Source of the DNA: Pseudomonas sp. | GTDB taxonomy: Bacteria; Pseudomonadota; Gammaproteobacteria; Pseudomonadales; Pseudomonadaceae | Assembly (NCBI GenBank): GCA_029239415.1 | Contig: JAQZAY010000054.1 | Span: forward strand, 1 to 16,856 | Direction of reading: 5' to 3' | DNA length: 16,856 nt | Shown: positions 5,873 to 12,282 of the stretch, piece after piece | Numbering within the stretch: position 1 is the stretch's first letter | Layout of the letters: each line of letters starts with the position of its first letter | Position numbers and translations under genes: made by a program | Notes under the pieces: generated by a model | The model's input: the letters and a program-made list of their open reading frames with translations, nothing else | Databases searched by the model: none | Told to the model about the DNA's origin: nothing

Positions 5873-6412
5873 CTATCGGTTCGCCCTGGTGATGGACGGC
5901 CACATGCTGCGCAACACGCCATCGCGGCGCACCAGCGCATGCATCAGCGCGGCGCCGAGGTGCAGCACGATGGTGGCGAACAGCAGGTAGCCCAGCAGGC
6001 CATGGGCCTGGCGCAGCACGGCGTACAGCCGCAGGTCGTGGGGCGCGATGGCGGGCAGTTGCAGCGGCAGCGGGTAGCCACCGGCCGATTGCATTCCCCA
6101 GCCCAGCAACGGCATGCCCAGCATCAGCCCGTACAGCAGCAGGTGCGAGGCCCCGGCAGCCAGGCGCTGCAGCACCGGCAGGTCGCGAGGCAGCGGCGGG
6201 TGCGGCAGGCTCAGGCGCACGCAGATGCGTATCAGCACCAGCACCAGCAGGGCCAGGCCAGTGGCCTTGTGCAGCGCGATGAACAGGCTATGGCGCGGGG
6301 ACAGGTCGCCCACCATGCTCACGCCAATGAACAGCATGGCCAGGATCAGCACGGCCATGCTCCAGTGCAGCAGGCGGGCCAAGGGGTGAAAGGCAACGGG
6401 TGCGGGTTTCAT
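5873..6412 (-). CDS. Cytochrome b561
   Basis: A 179-aa inner membrane di-heme cytochrome of the bacterial b561 (CybB-like) family. Four membrane helices are visible (about 15-35, 44-66, 86-108, 135-160). Candidate heme-binding histidines are His16 (LARLLHWSM), His48 (ALHKATG), His137 (AHGLLGY) and His151, in the family's usual positions. Such proteins move electrons from the quinol pool to a partner. Its ATG overlaps the catalase stop as ATGA, so the two are translationally coupled and probably act together; the natural hypothesis is that b561 handles electrons for the periplasmic heme protein. Length matches the family. It has no promoter of its own that I can see and would be expressed from the ECF-type promoter near 7487-7511. 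Confidence 0.88.
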   Translation of the reverse strand: MKPAPVAFHPLARLLHWSMAVLILAMLFIGVSMVGDLSPRHSLFIALHKATGLALLVLVLIRICVRLSLPHPPLPRDLPVLQRLAAGASHLLLYGLMLGMPLLGWGMQSAGGYPLPLQLPAIAPHDLRLYAVLRQAHGLLGYLLFATIVLHLGAALMHALVRRDGVLRSMWPSITRANR

Positions 6413-7455
6413 GGTTGTACTCCTGGCTGCAGCGTCTCGCGGCTGCGACGGTTGAAGGACTCGGCGTAGGCGGCGGAGCGGGCAGCCAGTATCGGGTCGG
6501 CGGAAGGCTCGATGCCGCTGGGCAGGATCAAGGGGTCGAAGTTGAGGTCGCGGCAGGCACCGTGCTCGGGCGCATCGACCCGCTCGATCACCAGGGTGCC
6601 GGCATCGACGCTGCGCCGGTCGGCTGGCCAGGCGCGGGCCGGGTCGTCGACCGGGTCGCCGGAGTCAGCCAGGGTCAGGCGCAGGGTCCAGCGCAACGGC
6701 CCGCGTTCAAGGCGCCGTGCCAGGTCGTGCTGCAGGTACTGGTTGTCGTCGACCTGGCTGGGCAGCGGGGCGGCGGGCGATTGCGCGACCATCCGCCAGC
6801 GCACCGGGTGGGCGTTGCCAGCGGTGTCGATCAGGCGAAATGCATTGATGCTGTTGTAGTCGGTGCTGGCGAAACTGTCGCTGGGCTTGTAGCCGGCGGC
6901 CCACTGGCGAAACGCTGCGCTTTCAGGGTGCTCGGCGAAGAACGCCTGCACGCGCGCCGGGTCGGGCTTGCCGGTGGCCGGGTCCGGCGTGGAGGCCAGC
7001 ACCTGCTGGTAGAAGGCCTGCGGTGTGCTGACCGCCAGGACCGGCGGGTTGTTCATGCCGGTGCGCCAGACCTGGCCATCGTCGCTGCGCAGCTCGATGG
7101 CCAGGCTGCGGGTGGCCACGGCGGTGTCCGGGCTGTGCGGGTTGGCGCCGCCGATGGCGAAGCGGCCGATCACCGCTACCCGCGCCTGGCTGAACACGCG
7201 CGCGGTGGACAGGGGCTCGGCCAGGCCGCTGCTCTGGAAGTAGCCGCTGACGCACAGCCCTTTCGCATGGTTCTTGCGGTAGCCAGGATAGTGTCCGGCC
7301 TGGGCCTCGAAGGTGTCGATGATGCGCTGCGGGGTCAGCTCGGTGCTGCCGAACCCTCCCGCGGCCTGGACGAACAATGCCACCAGGCCGGCCAGGCCCA
7401 GGCCGATGCCCGCCAGGCGCAGGGCCTTGGCGGAGCCGTTTAGCGGAGTGCTCAT
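6409..7455 (-). CDS. SrpA-type catalase family protein, membrane-anchored, periplasmic
   Basis: A 348-aa member of the short, SrpA-like branch of heme catalases, lacking the C-terminal extras of standard catalases (about 480 aa). Expected heme-pocket residues are present: catalytic His63 in NHAKG, Asn135/136 in the MNNPP segment, and the proximal RSAAY motif (Arg326, Tyr330 as heme ligand). Residues 11-31 form an N-terminal hydrophobic anchor with basic residues before it, placing the enzyme in the periplasm. Two cysteines (68, 301) could pair. The role is hydrogen peroxide or organic peroxide removal. It heads an operon with cytochrome b561 (4-nt overlap), and an ECF-type promoter ends about 32 nt before its ATG. 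The ribosome binding site is weak. Whether it is a true catalase or a b561-fed peroxidase is open. Confidence 0.88.
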   Translation of the reverse strand: MSTPLNGSAKALRLAGIGLGLAGLVALFVQAAGGFGSTELTPQRIIDTFEAQAGHYPGYRKNHAKGLCVSGYFQSSGLAEPLSTARVFSQARVAVIGRFAIGGANPHSPDTAVATRSLAIELRSDDGQVWRTGMNNPPVLAVSTPQAFYQQVLASTPDPATGKPDPARVQAFFAEHPESAAFRQWAAGYKPSDSFASTDYNSINAFRLIDTAGNAHPVRWRMVAQSPAAPLPSQVDDNQYLQHDLARRLERGPLRWTLRLTLADSGDPVDDPARAWPADRRSVDAGTLVIERVDAPEHGACRDLNFDPLILPSGIEPSADPILAARSAAYAESFNRRSRETLQPGVQP

Positions 7456-7486
7456 GATTGAACCCGGTCAGTGAATGAGCCGGTAC

Positions 7487-7511
7487 GACGTGCGCCCGGC
7501 AGTTTTATTCC
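7487..7511 (-). promoter_or_regulatory. ECF-type promoter of the catalase/b561 operon
   Basis: Read on the - strand: -35 GGAATAAA (7511-7504), then -10 CGTC (7490-7487), with 14 nt between GGAATAA and CGTC. GGAA plus CGTC is the general pattern of ECF sigma promoters. The predicted transcript would start about 25 nt before the catalase ATG. The mirror-image copy in front of the ECF sigma gene has the same spacing. Confidence 0.68.
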
Positions 7512-7519
7512 CATGCCAT

Positions 7520-7545
7520 GGAATAAATTCGATGCAGCGGCGTCT
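7520..7545 (+). promoter_or_regulatory. ECF-type promoter of the sigma/anti-sigma operon
   Basis: -35 GGAATAAA (7520-7527) and -10 CGTCT (7541-7545), with 14 nt between GGAATAA and CGTC, as in the opposite copy. The predicted start of transcription near 7552 fits either candidate start codon of the sigma gene (7569 or 7584). This suggests the sigma factor activates its own operon. Confidence 0.65.
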
Positions 7546-7583
7546 GCCTCGTACACTGATTGCCGATCATGCGGACACTGGCC

Positions 7584-8093
7584 ATGCACGAACTAGACGA
7601 CCACCAATGGCGCGAGCTGCTCCAGCGCCTGCGCCGCTTCGCCCTGTGGCTGACCCGCGAGGCCAGCAGCGCCGACGACCTGGTCCAGGCGACGGTGGAG
7701 CGTGAGTTGAGCCGCAGTGGGCAAAGGCGCGAGGGTGACAGTCTGCGACCGTGGTTGTTCGCCATCCTGTACCGGCTGTTCATCGATGGTAAACGGCGCG
7801 AACGCCGCCATGCGCGCTGGCTGGCCTGGTTCGGGCGCACCGAGGAGAGCGGCGTCGAGACCGAGGCGGTGGTCCAGGCCCAGGCGGGCCTTGAGGCCTT
7901 CGCCCGGCTGCCGGCCGAGCAGCGCGCGCTGCTGTTGCTGGTCAGCGTCGAGGGCCTGAGCTACAAGGAAGCCGCGCTGGCGCTCGACGTGCCGATCGGT
8001 ACCGTGATGTCGCGCCTGTCGCGTGCACGCGGCGCCCTGCGTGAACTGACCGAGGGCAGCCCGACGCCCCCAGCCTTGCGGAGATTGAAATGA
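7584..8093 (+). CDS. ECF-family RNA polymerase sigma factor
   Basis: A 169-aa sigma-70 family factor with only regions 2 and 4. Sigma-2 spans about residues 10-76 (SSADDLVQATVERELS; RPWLFAILYRLFIDGKRRERR as the -10 recognition part). Sigma-4 spans about 104-154, with a helix-turn-helix in LSYKEAALALDVPIGTVMSRLSRARG. Region 1 and most of region 3 are absent, as in all ECF factors. ATG 7584 is preferred because the protein then starts close to sigma-2; ATG 7569 is possible, and neither has a strong SD. The stop overlaps the anti-sigma start (ATGA). It resembles the PrtI type described in P. fluorescens as partner of membrane protein PrtR, but I could not confirm that subgroup. Likely targets are its own operon and the divergent catalase/b561 genes. 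Confidence 0.9.
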   Translation: MHELDDHQWRELLQRLRRFALWLTREASSADDLVQATVERELSRSGQRREGDSLRPWLFAILYRLFIDGKRRERRHARWLAWFGRTEESGVETEAVVQAQAGLEAFARLPAEQRALLLLVSVEGLSYKEAALALDVPIGTVMSRLSRARGALRELTEGSPTPPALRRLK

Positions 8094-8842
8094 CACCGCT
8101 GATTCCCACCGAGCAAGAGCTGCATGCCTATGTCGATGAGCGCCTGGACAACCGGCGCCGGGCAGAAGTCCAGGCCTGGCTGCTGGCGCACCCTGAGGAG
8201 GCCGAACGGGTCGAGGCCTGGCGCAGCGACGCGCGCCGGCTGCGCGCTGCGCTGGCGGGGCTGAGTGATCCACCGGGCAACCCGCGGCTCGACCTGAGCC
8301 ATATCCGCCAGCACCTGCGCCAGCAACGCCAACGGCGCCTGGCCAGCGCCGCGGTCCTGCTGCTGGCACTTGGCGTGGGTGGCCTGGGCGGTTGGCAGGC
8401 ACGCCAGGCGACGCTGGTCACCGACGCTGTCCCCATGGCCGACGCGGTGCAGGCACACCGGCTGTTCGCCGATGCCACCGCCCTGGACCTCACCGCCAGC
8501 GCCCCCGCCCAGTTGCAGGCCTGGCTGGGCCGACATTTCAGCCAGGTGGGCCAATTGCCGGACCTGGGTAGCTACGGCTTCGAGCCGGTGGGTGCGCGCC
8601 TGCTCAGCAACGAGCAAGGGCCCGCGGCCCTGCTGGTGTTCCAGGACAGCCAGGGGCAGCGTATCAGCCTGTTCCTGCGCTCGCCTGGCGAGCGCTATGC
8701 GCGCATGCCCAGTGGCCAGCGCACGGACGGGCAACTGCAGGCGCGCTACTGGTCGCATGGCGCCTACAACTTTGCCCTGGTGAGTGCGGCGGGGGATGAG
8801 CGGGGGGAAGAAGTGCGGCAGGCGCTTGGGGTGAGTCTTTGA
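8090..8842 (+). CDS. Membrane anti-sigma factor
   Basis: A 250-aa single-pass protein directly coupled to the ECF gene (ATGA overlap). Residues 1-80 form a charged helical cytoplasmic domain (ELHAYVDERLDNRRRAEVQAWL, then an AERVEAWRSDARRLRA helix) typical of anti-sigma domains. Residues about 83-102 are the membrane segment (RLASAAVLLLALGVGGLGGW) and the rest is periplasmic. No HxxxCxxC zinc motif is present; the whole protein lacks cysteine, so redox sensing through cysteine is unlikely. It should hold the sigma factor at the membrane until a periplasmic signal arrives. PrtR of P. fluorescens is the closest described type I can recall. A palindrome and long hairpin overlap or follow the stop. 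Confidence 0.87.
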   Translation: MTPLIPTEQELHAYVDERLDNRRRAEVQAWLLAHPEEAERVEAWRSDARRLRAALAGLSDPPGNPRLDLSHIRQHLRQQRQRRLASAAVLLLALGVGGLGGWQARQATLVTDAVPMADAVQAHRLFADATALDLTASAPAQLQAWLGRHFSQVGQLPDLGSYGFEPVGARLLSNEQGPAALLVFQDSQGQRISLFLRSPGERYARMPSGQRTDGQLQARYWSHGAYNFALVSAAGDERGEEVRQALGVSL

Positions 8843-8886
8843 TCAAAGGGTTGCCTGTGCCGGCGAAGAGGCCGGGACAGGCAACC
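8837..8886. terminator. REP-like long hairpin between convergent anti-sigma and xthA genes
   Basis: Arms GGTTGCCTGT (8849-8858) and ACAGGCAACC (8877-8886) form a perfect 10-bp stem. After one G·G mismatch a further 5 bp pair (CCGGC/GCCGG) around a 6-nt loop. The inner GCCGGCGAAGAGGCCGG is reminiscent of Pseudomonas REP elements. To its left is a 12-bp palindrome CTTTGATCAAAG (8837-8848) spanning the anti-sigma stop, which gives a short TTT on the - strand after the hairpin. Placement between two convergent stops (8842 and 8901) suits a bidirectional terminator or mRNA 3'-end stabiliser. Confidence 0.65.
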
Positions 8887-8900
8887 TGAAAAGTAGAGAC

Positions 8901-9713
8901 TTAGCCCAGCTCAAGCCAGATCGGCGCATGATCGGACGGCTTTTCCATCGCGCGCAGGTCATGGTCGATGCCTGCCGCCTTGACCCGTGGCAGCAGGCCA
9001 TGGGAGGCGAGGATCACGTCGATGCGCAGGCCGCGCTTGGGCTCGTCCTCGAAGCCACGGCTGCGGTAGTCGAACCAGCTGAAGCAGTCGCTGACGTCGG
9101 GGTGCAGGTGGCGGAAGCTGTCGGTCAGGCCCCAGTTCTTCAGGCGTGCCATCCACTCGCGCTCCTCGGGCAGGAAACTGCACTTGCCACTCTTGAGCCA
9201 GCGCTTGGCGTTGTCGGGGCCGATGCCGATGTCGCAATCCTCGGGCGAGATGTTCACGTCGCCCATCACCACCAGCGGCTGGTGGTTGTCGAACTGCTCT
9301 TCGAGCAGCCTCTGCAGGTCGCTGTAGAAACGCTGCTTGGCGGGAAACTTGGTGGGATGGTCACGGCTTTCACCCTGGGGGAAATAGCCGTTCATGATGG
9401 TCACCGCGGTGCCGTCGGCATCGGCGAAGGTACCCCAGATGAAACGCCGCTGGGCATCTTCCTCGTCGCTGGCAAAGCCCTTGTGCAGCGTCAGCGGTGC
9501 CTGGCGCGAGAGCAGGGCAACGCCGTAGTGGCCCTTCTGGCCGTGGTAGTGCACGTGATAGCCCAGGGCCTGGACGTCGGCCAGGGGGAACTGTTCGTCG
9601 CTGACCTTGGTTTCCTGCAGGCCGATCACATCGGGCTGGTGCTTCTCGATCAACGCCGCCAGCTGGTGAGGTCGGGCGCGCAGGCCATTGATGTTGAACG
9701 AGACGATCTTCAT
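8901..9713 (-). CDS. xthA: Exodeoxyribonuclease III
   Basis: A 270-aa DNA repair enzyme of the Xth/APE exonuclease-endonuclease-phosphatase fold; E. coli Xth is 268 aa. It cuts at abasic sites and removes 3'-blocking groups in base excision repair. Active-site residues are in place: Asn7 (FNINGLR), Glu34 (LQETK), Tyr110 (NGYFP), Asp152 and Asn154 (GDVNISPED), Asp232 (RIDVI), and Asp261/His262 (PSDHAP). Start ATG 9713 is chosen because the protein then begins with the family's first strand [10 protein letters not shown]; upstream in-frame codons are not family-like. The ribosome binding site is weak (AGGA with an 11-nt spacer). It is a single gene, divergent from the acetyltransferase gene. 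Oxidative damage repair suits the nearby catalase unit, though no shared promoter is seen. Confidence 0.96.
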   Translation of the reverse strand: MKIVSFNINGLRARPHQLAALIEKHQPDVIGLQETKVSDEQFPLADVQALGYHVHYHGQKGHYGVALLSRQAPLTLHKGFASDEEDAQRRFIWGTFADADGTAVTIMNGYFPQGESRDHPTKFPAKQRFYSDLQRLLEEQFDNHQPLVVMGDVNISPEDCDIGIGPDNAKRWLKSGKCSFLPEEREWMARLKNWGLTDSFRHLHPDVSDCFSWFDYRSRGFEDEPKRGLRIDVILASHGLLPRVKAAGIDHDLRAMEKPSDHAPIWLELG

Positions 9714-9845
9714 GGGAAACGCAATCCTGGAAAAACCGCGGATGCTAGCCGACATCGGGCCTCGCCACCAGTACGCTGCCGGGAACGTTGCGCAGCGCCA
9801 AGCCTCAAACGCCCATGAACGCACCCACCAGGAGCACTGCCGACC

Positions 9846-10496
9846 ATGTCCGAACCTACCGCCAGCCCGGCTCGCATCTGCCAGCTCGATGACGGCTACC
9901 GCCGTGAGGCGCGTGCCTTGCTCTACGAGGTCTACCGGGACGAACCGAACTTCGCCTACCTGCTCCAGGCCCAGCGCCTAGGCTATGAGCGCCGCCTGCG
10001 GGCAGTGGTGCGCGAGCGCGTGCGCCAGCATTTCTTCATGCAGCTGCCGGCCCTGGGCTTGCTGGTGGAGGACCGCCTGGTGGGGATTGCGCTGATCGTC
10101 CCGCCGCAACGGCGCCTGGGCGTCACCGACAGCTGGGCCTGGCGCCTGCGCATGATCCTCGGCGCGGGCCTGGGCGCAACCCGGCGCTACCTGGCCTACC
10201 AGGCCGCGTTGGAAAGCTGCCTGCCGACCGACCAGGTCCACGTGTTGCCGATGCTGGGCATCGACCCGCGGTTGCGCGGCCAGCAGCATGGCGAACGACT
10301 GCTGCAGGCCGTGCACGACTGGTGCGCCGAGGACCCCCACACCCAGGGCGTGGTGCTCGATACAAGCAACGAAGAGTACCTGGCGTTCTACCAGCGCCAG
10401 GGCTACGAGGAAATAGGCGAAGTCGCGCTCGGACCGATTCGCGAACGGGTGTTCTTTCATCCCACGCCAGCGCCTTGTGTGACGGCGGTGGCCTGA
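9846..10496 (+). CDS. GNAT-family N-acetyltransferase
   Basis: A 216-aa cytoplasmic protein with a GNAT fold. The acetyl-CoA motif A is visible as [21 protein letters not shown] (about 133-153), where Arg144-Gly145-Gln-Gln-His-Gly149 is the pyrophosphate-binding loop. The later [22 protein letters not shown] segment (171-192) is the usual motif B with the family's tyrosine. It transfers an acetyl group from acetyl-CoA to an amine; the acceptor cannot be predicted. ATG 9846 has AGGAG at 9830-9834 with a somewhat long 11-nt spacer. It is divergent from xthA and ends 43 nt before tamA, so tamA may be partly read from its transcript. Confidence 0.86.
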   Translation: MSEPTASPARICQLDDGYRREARALLYEVYRDEPNFAYLLQAQRLGYERRLRAVVRERVRQHFFMQLPALGLLVEDRLVGIALIVPPQRRLGVTDSWAWRLRMILGAGLGATRRYLAYQAALESCLPTDQVHVLPMLGIDPRLRGQQHGERLLQAVHDWCAEDPHTQGVVLDTSNEEYLAFYQRQGYEEIGEVALGPIRERVFFHPTPAPCVTAVA

Positions 10497-10523
10497 TGCG
10501 CCGTGCGTGGCGGCGCCAAGCTC

Positions 10524-10532
10524 TGGTAGCAT
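10524..10532 (+). promoter_or_regulatory. Extended -10 element immediately upstream of tamA
   Basis: TGGTAGCAT (10524-10532) matches an extended -10 box (TGn plus TAGCAT, close to TATAAT). No convincing -35 is found 17 nt upstream, as expected for extended -10 promoters. Its end is 7 nt before the tamA ATG, which would make the transcript start at or next to the start codon. Confidence 0.4.
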
Positions 10533-10539
10533 GCGCCCC

Positions 10540-12282
10540 ATGACGTATTCAGGAAAACTAGCCTGGGGCCTTGTGTTCATGGTCGCCAGCAGCGCAACTT
10601 GGGCCCAGAGTGAACTGGTGGTGCAGGTCAAGCCCGCCAACAAGGCGCTCAGGGCCAATGTCGAAGGGTATATCGGGAGCCTGGGCGATCGCGACGAGGA
10701 CGCCTTGCTGCGCTTGAGCCGTGGGGCCGAGGAGCAGGCGCGCAAGGCCGCCCAGGCCCTGGGCTACTACCAGGCGCAGATCGACAGCGAGGTCAAGCCG
10801 TCCACCCGGGCGGACCAGCCGAACCAGCTGGTCATCCACATCGACCCGGGCGAGCCGATCCGCCTGCGCAACGTCAGTGTGCGCATCGAAGGGGAGGCCC
10901 GCGAGCTGCGCGCGTTCAGGGTGCCTGACAGCAAGGCATTGCGCCCGGGTGCGGTGCTCAACCATGGCAGCTATGAAGACGCCAAGCAGTCGATCCAGAA
11001 CCAGGCCTCGCGCTATGGCTTCTTCGGCGGACGTTTTTCCCAGCAGCGCCTGGCAGTCGATCCCAAGGCCGGGGTGGCGGATATCGACCTGGTGTACCAG
11101 AGCGGTCCACGCTACCGGCTCGGTGCCGTCACCTTTGCCGGCGACACGCCGCTGGACGACGACCTGCTGCAGCGCATGGTGTCCTTCAAGGCAGGTACCC
11201 CCTACGACTCCGAGCTGATCGCCGAACTCAACAACGACCTGCAGTCCAGCGGCTATTTCGAAGGCGTGCGGGTCGACGCGGCGCCAACCGCGGCGGTCGG
11301 CGAGCAGATCCCGGTCGCGGTGCAACTGCAGACCCGCAAGCCGCGCACGATGGGCCTGGGCCTGGGCTACTCGACCGACGTCGGCCCGCGTGGCAAGGCC
11401 AACTGGACCCGCCACTGGGTCAATCCCCAGGGCCACAGCTACGGGTGGGAAACCGAGCTGTCGGCACCCCGGCAGAACGTGGGCCTGTGGTATGACATCC
11501 CGCTCGACCCGCCCTTGACCGACAAGCTGCGGTTTGCCGGTGGCTACCAGTACGAAGAGATCGCCGGCACCGATACCCTCAGCAAGCTGCTGACGGTCGG
11601 GCCGGAGTGGCACAGCAAGCTGCCCAGCGGCTGGCAGCGGGTGATCTCGCTCAAGTACCAGCGCGAAGAGTATCGCCTGGGCGACGACTCGGGCCTGAGC
11701 AACCTGCTGATGCCAGGCATCAGCTATTCCTACCTGCGCAGCGACAACCGCATCGACCCGCACAACGGCTACCGCTTGCAGTTCGATGTACAAGTGGCCA
11801 AGGAAGGGATCGTCTCCGACACCAACCTGCTGCACGGCAATGTGCTGCTCAAGGGCCTGACCACGGTGGGGCGCAACCACCGTTTCCTCGGGCGCCTGCA
11901 GTTCGGTGGCAGCGCCACCAACGGCTACAAGAACAACATTCCACCTTCGTTGCGCTTCTTCGCAGGTGGCGACCAGAGCGTGCGCGGCTACGACTACCAG
12001 ACCCTGTCGCCGGAAAACAGCGATGGCGATCGCATTGGCGGGCGCTACCTGGTGGCGGGCAGCGCCGAGTATCAATATTCGATTGCAGAGAAATGGCGCG
12101 TGGCAACCTTCATCGACCAGGGCAACTCCTTCAACTCGCTGGAACTGCCCAGCCTCAAGACCGGCGTGGGCGTTGGCCTGCGCTGGGTCTCGCCGGTAGG
12201 GCCGCTGCGCCTGGACCTGGCCAAGGCCCTGGATGACGAGGGTGGCATCCGCTTGCACTTCTCCATGGGGCCGGAACTGTGA
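10540..12282 (+). CDS. tamA: TamA, outer membrane Omp85-family translocation/assembly protein
   Basis: A 580-aa protein (E. coli TamA is 577). A signal peptide (residues 1-22, ending ATWAQ) is followed by three POTRA domains (about 24-270) and a 16-strand barrel (about 275-580). The Omp85 signature VRGY occurs in the substrate-facing loop (FFAGGDQSVRGYDYQTLSP), and the last strand IRLHFSMGPEL is the outer membrane insertion signal. With TamB it spans the envelope and aids insertion of some outer membrane proteins and, as later work on TamB-like proteins indicates, lipid transport. ATG 10540 gives the signal peptide; upstream in-frame codons do not extend it sensibly. No ribosome binding site precedes this ATG. 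Stop overlaps the tamB GTG (GTGA). Confidence 0.95.
   Translation: MTYSGKLAWGLVFMVASSATWAQSELVVQVKPANKALRANVEGYIGSLGDRDEDALLRLSRGAEEQARKAAQALGYYQAQIDSEVKPSTRADQPNQLVIHIDPGEPIRLRNVSVRIEGEARELRAFRVPDSKALRPGAVLNHGSYEDAKQSIQNQASRYGFFGGRFSQQRLAVDPKAGVADIDLVYQSGPRYRLGAVTFAGDTPLDDDLLQRMVSFKAGTPYDSELIAELNNDLQSSGYFEGVRVDAAPTAAVGEQIPVAVQLQTRKPRTMGLGLGYSTDVGPRGKANWTRHWVNPQGHSYGWETELSAPRQNVGLWYDIPLDPPLTDKLRFAGGYQYEEIAGTDTLSKLLTVGPEWHSKLPSGWQRVISLKYQREEYRLGDDSGLSNLLMPGISYSYLRSDNRIDPHNGYRLQFDVQVAKEGIVSDTNLLHGNVLLKGLTTVGRNHRFLGRLQFGGSATNGYKNNIPPSLRFFAGGDQSVRGYDYQTLSPENSDGDRIGGRYLVAGSAEYQYSIAEKWRVATFIDQGNSFNSLELPSLKTGVGVGLRWVSPVGPLRLDLAKALDDEGGIRLHFSMGPEL

Noticed and set aside
10558..12258. A 566-codon open frame on the - strand opposite tamA
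   Set aside because: Same cause: antisense to a well-identified gene, no ribosome binding site or family signature.
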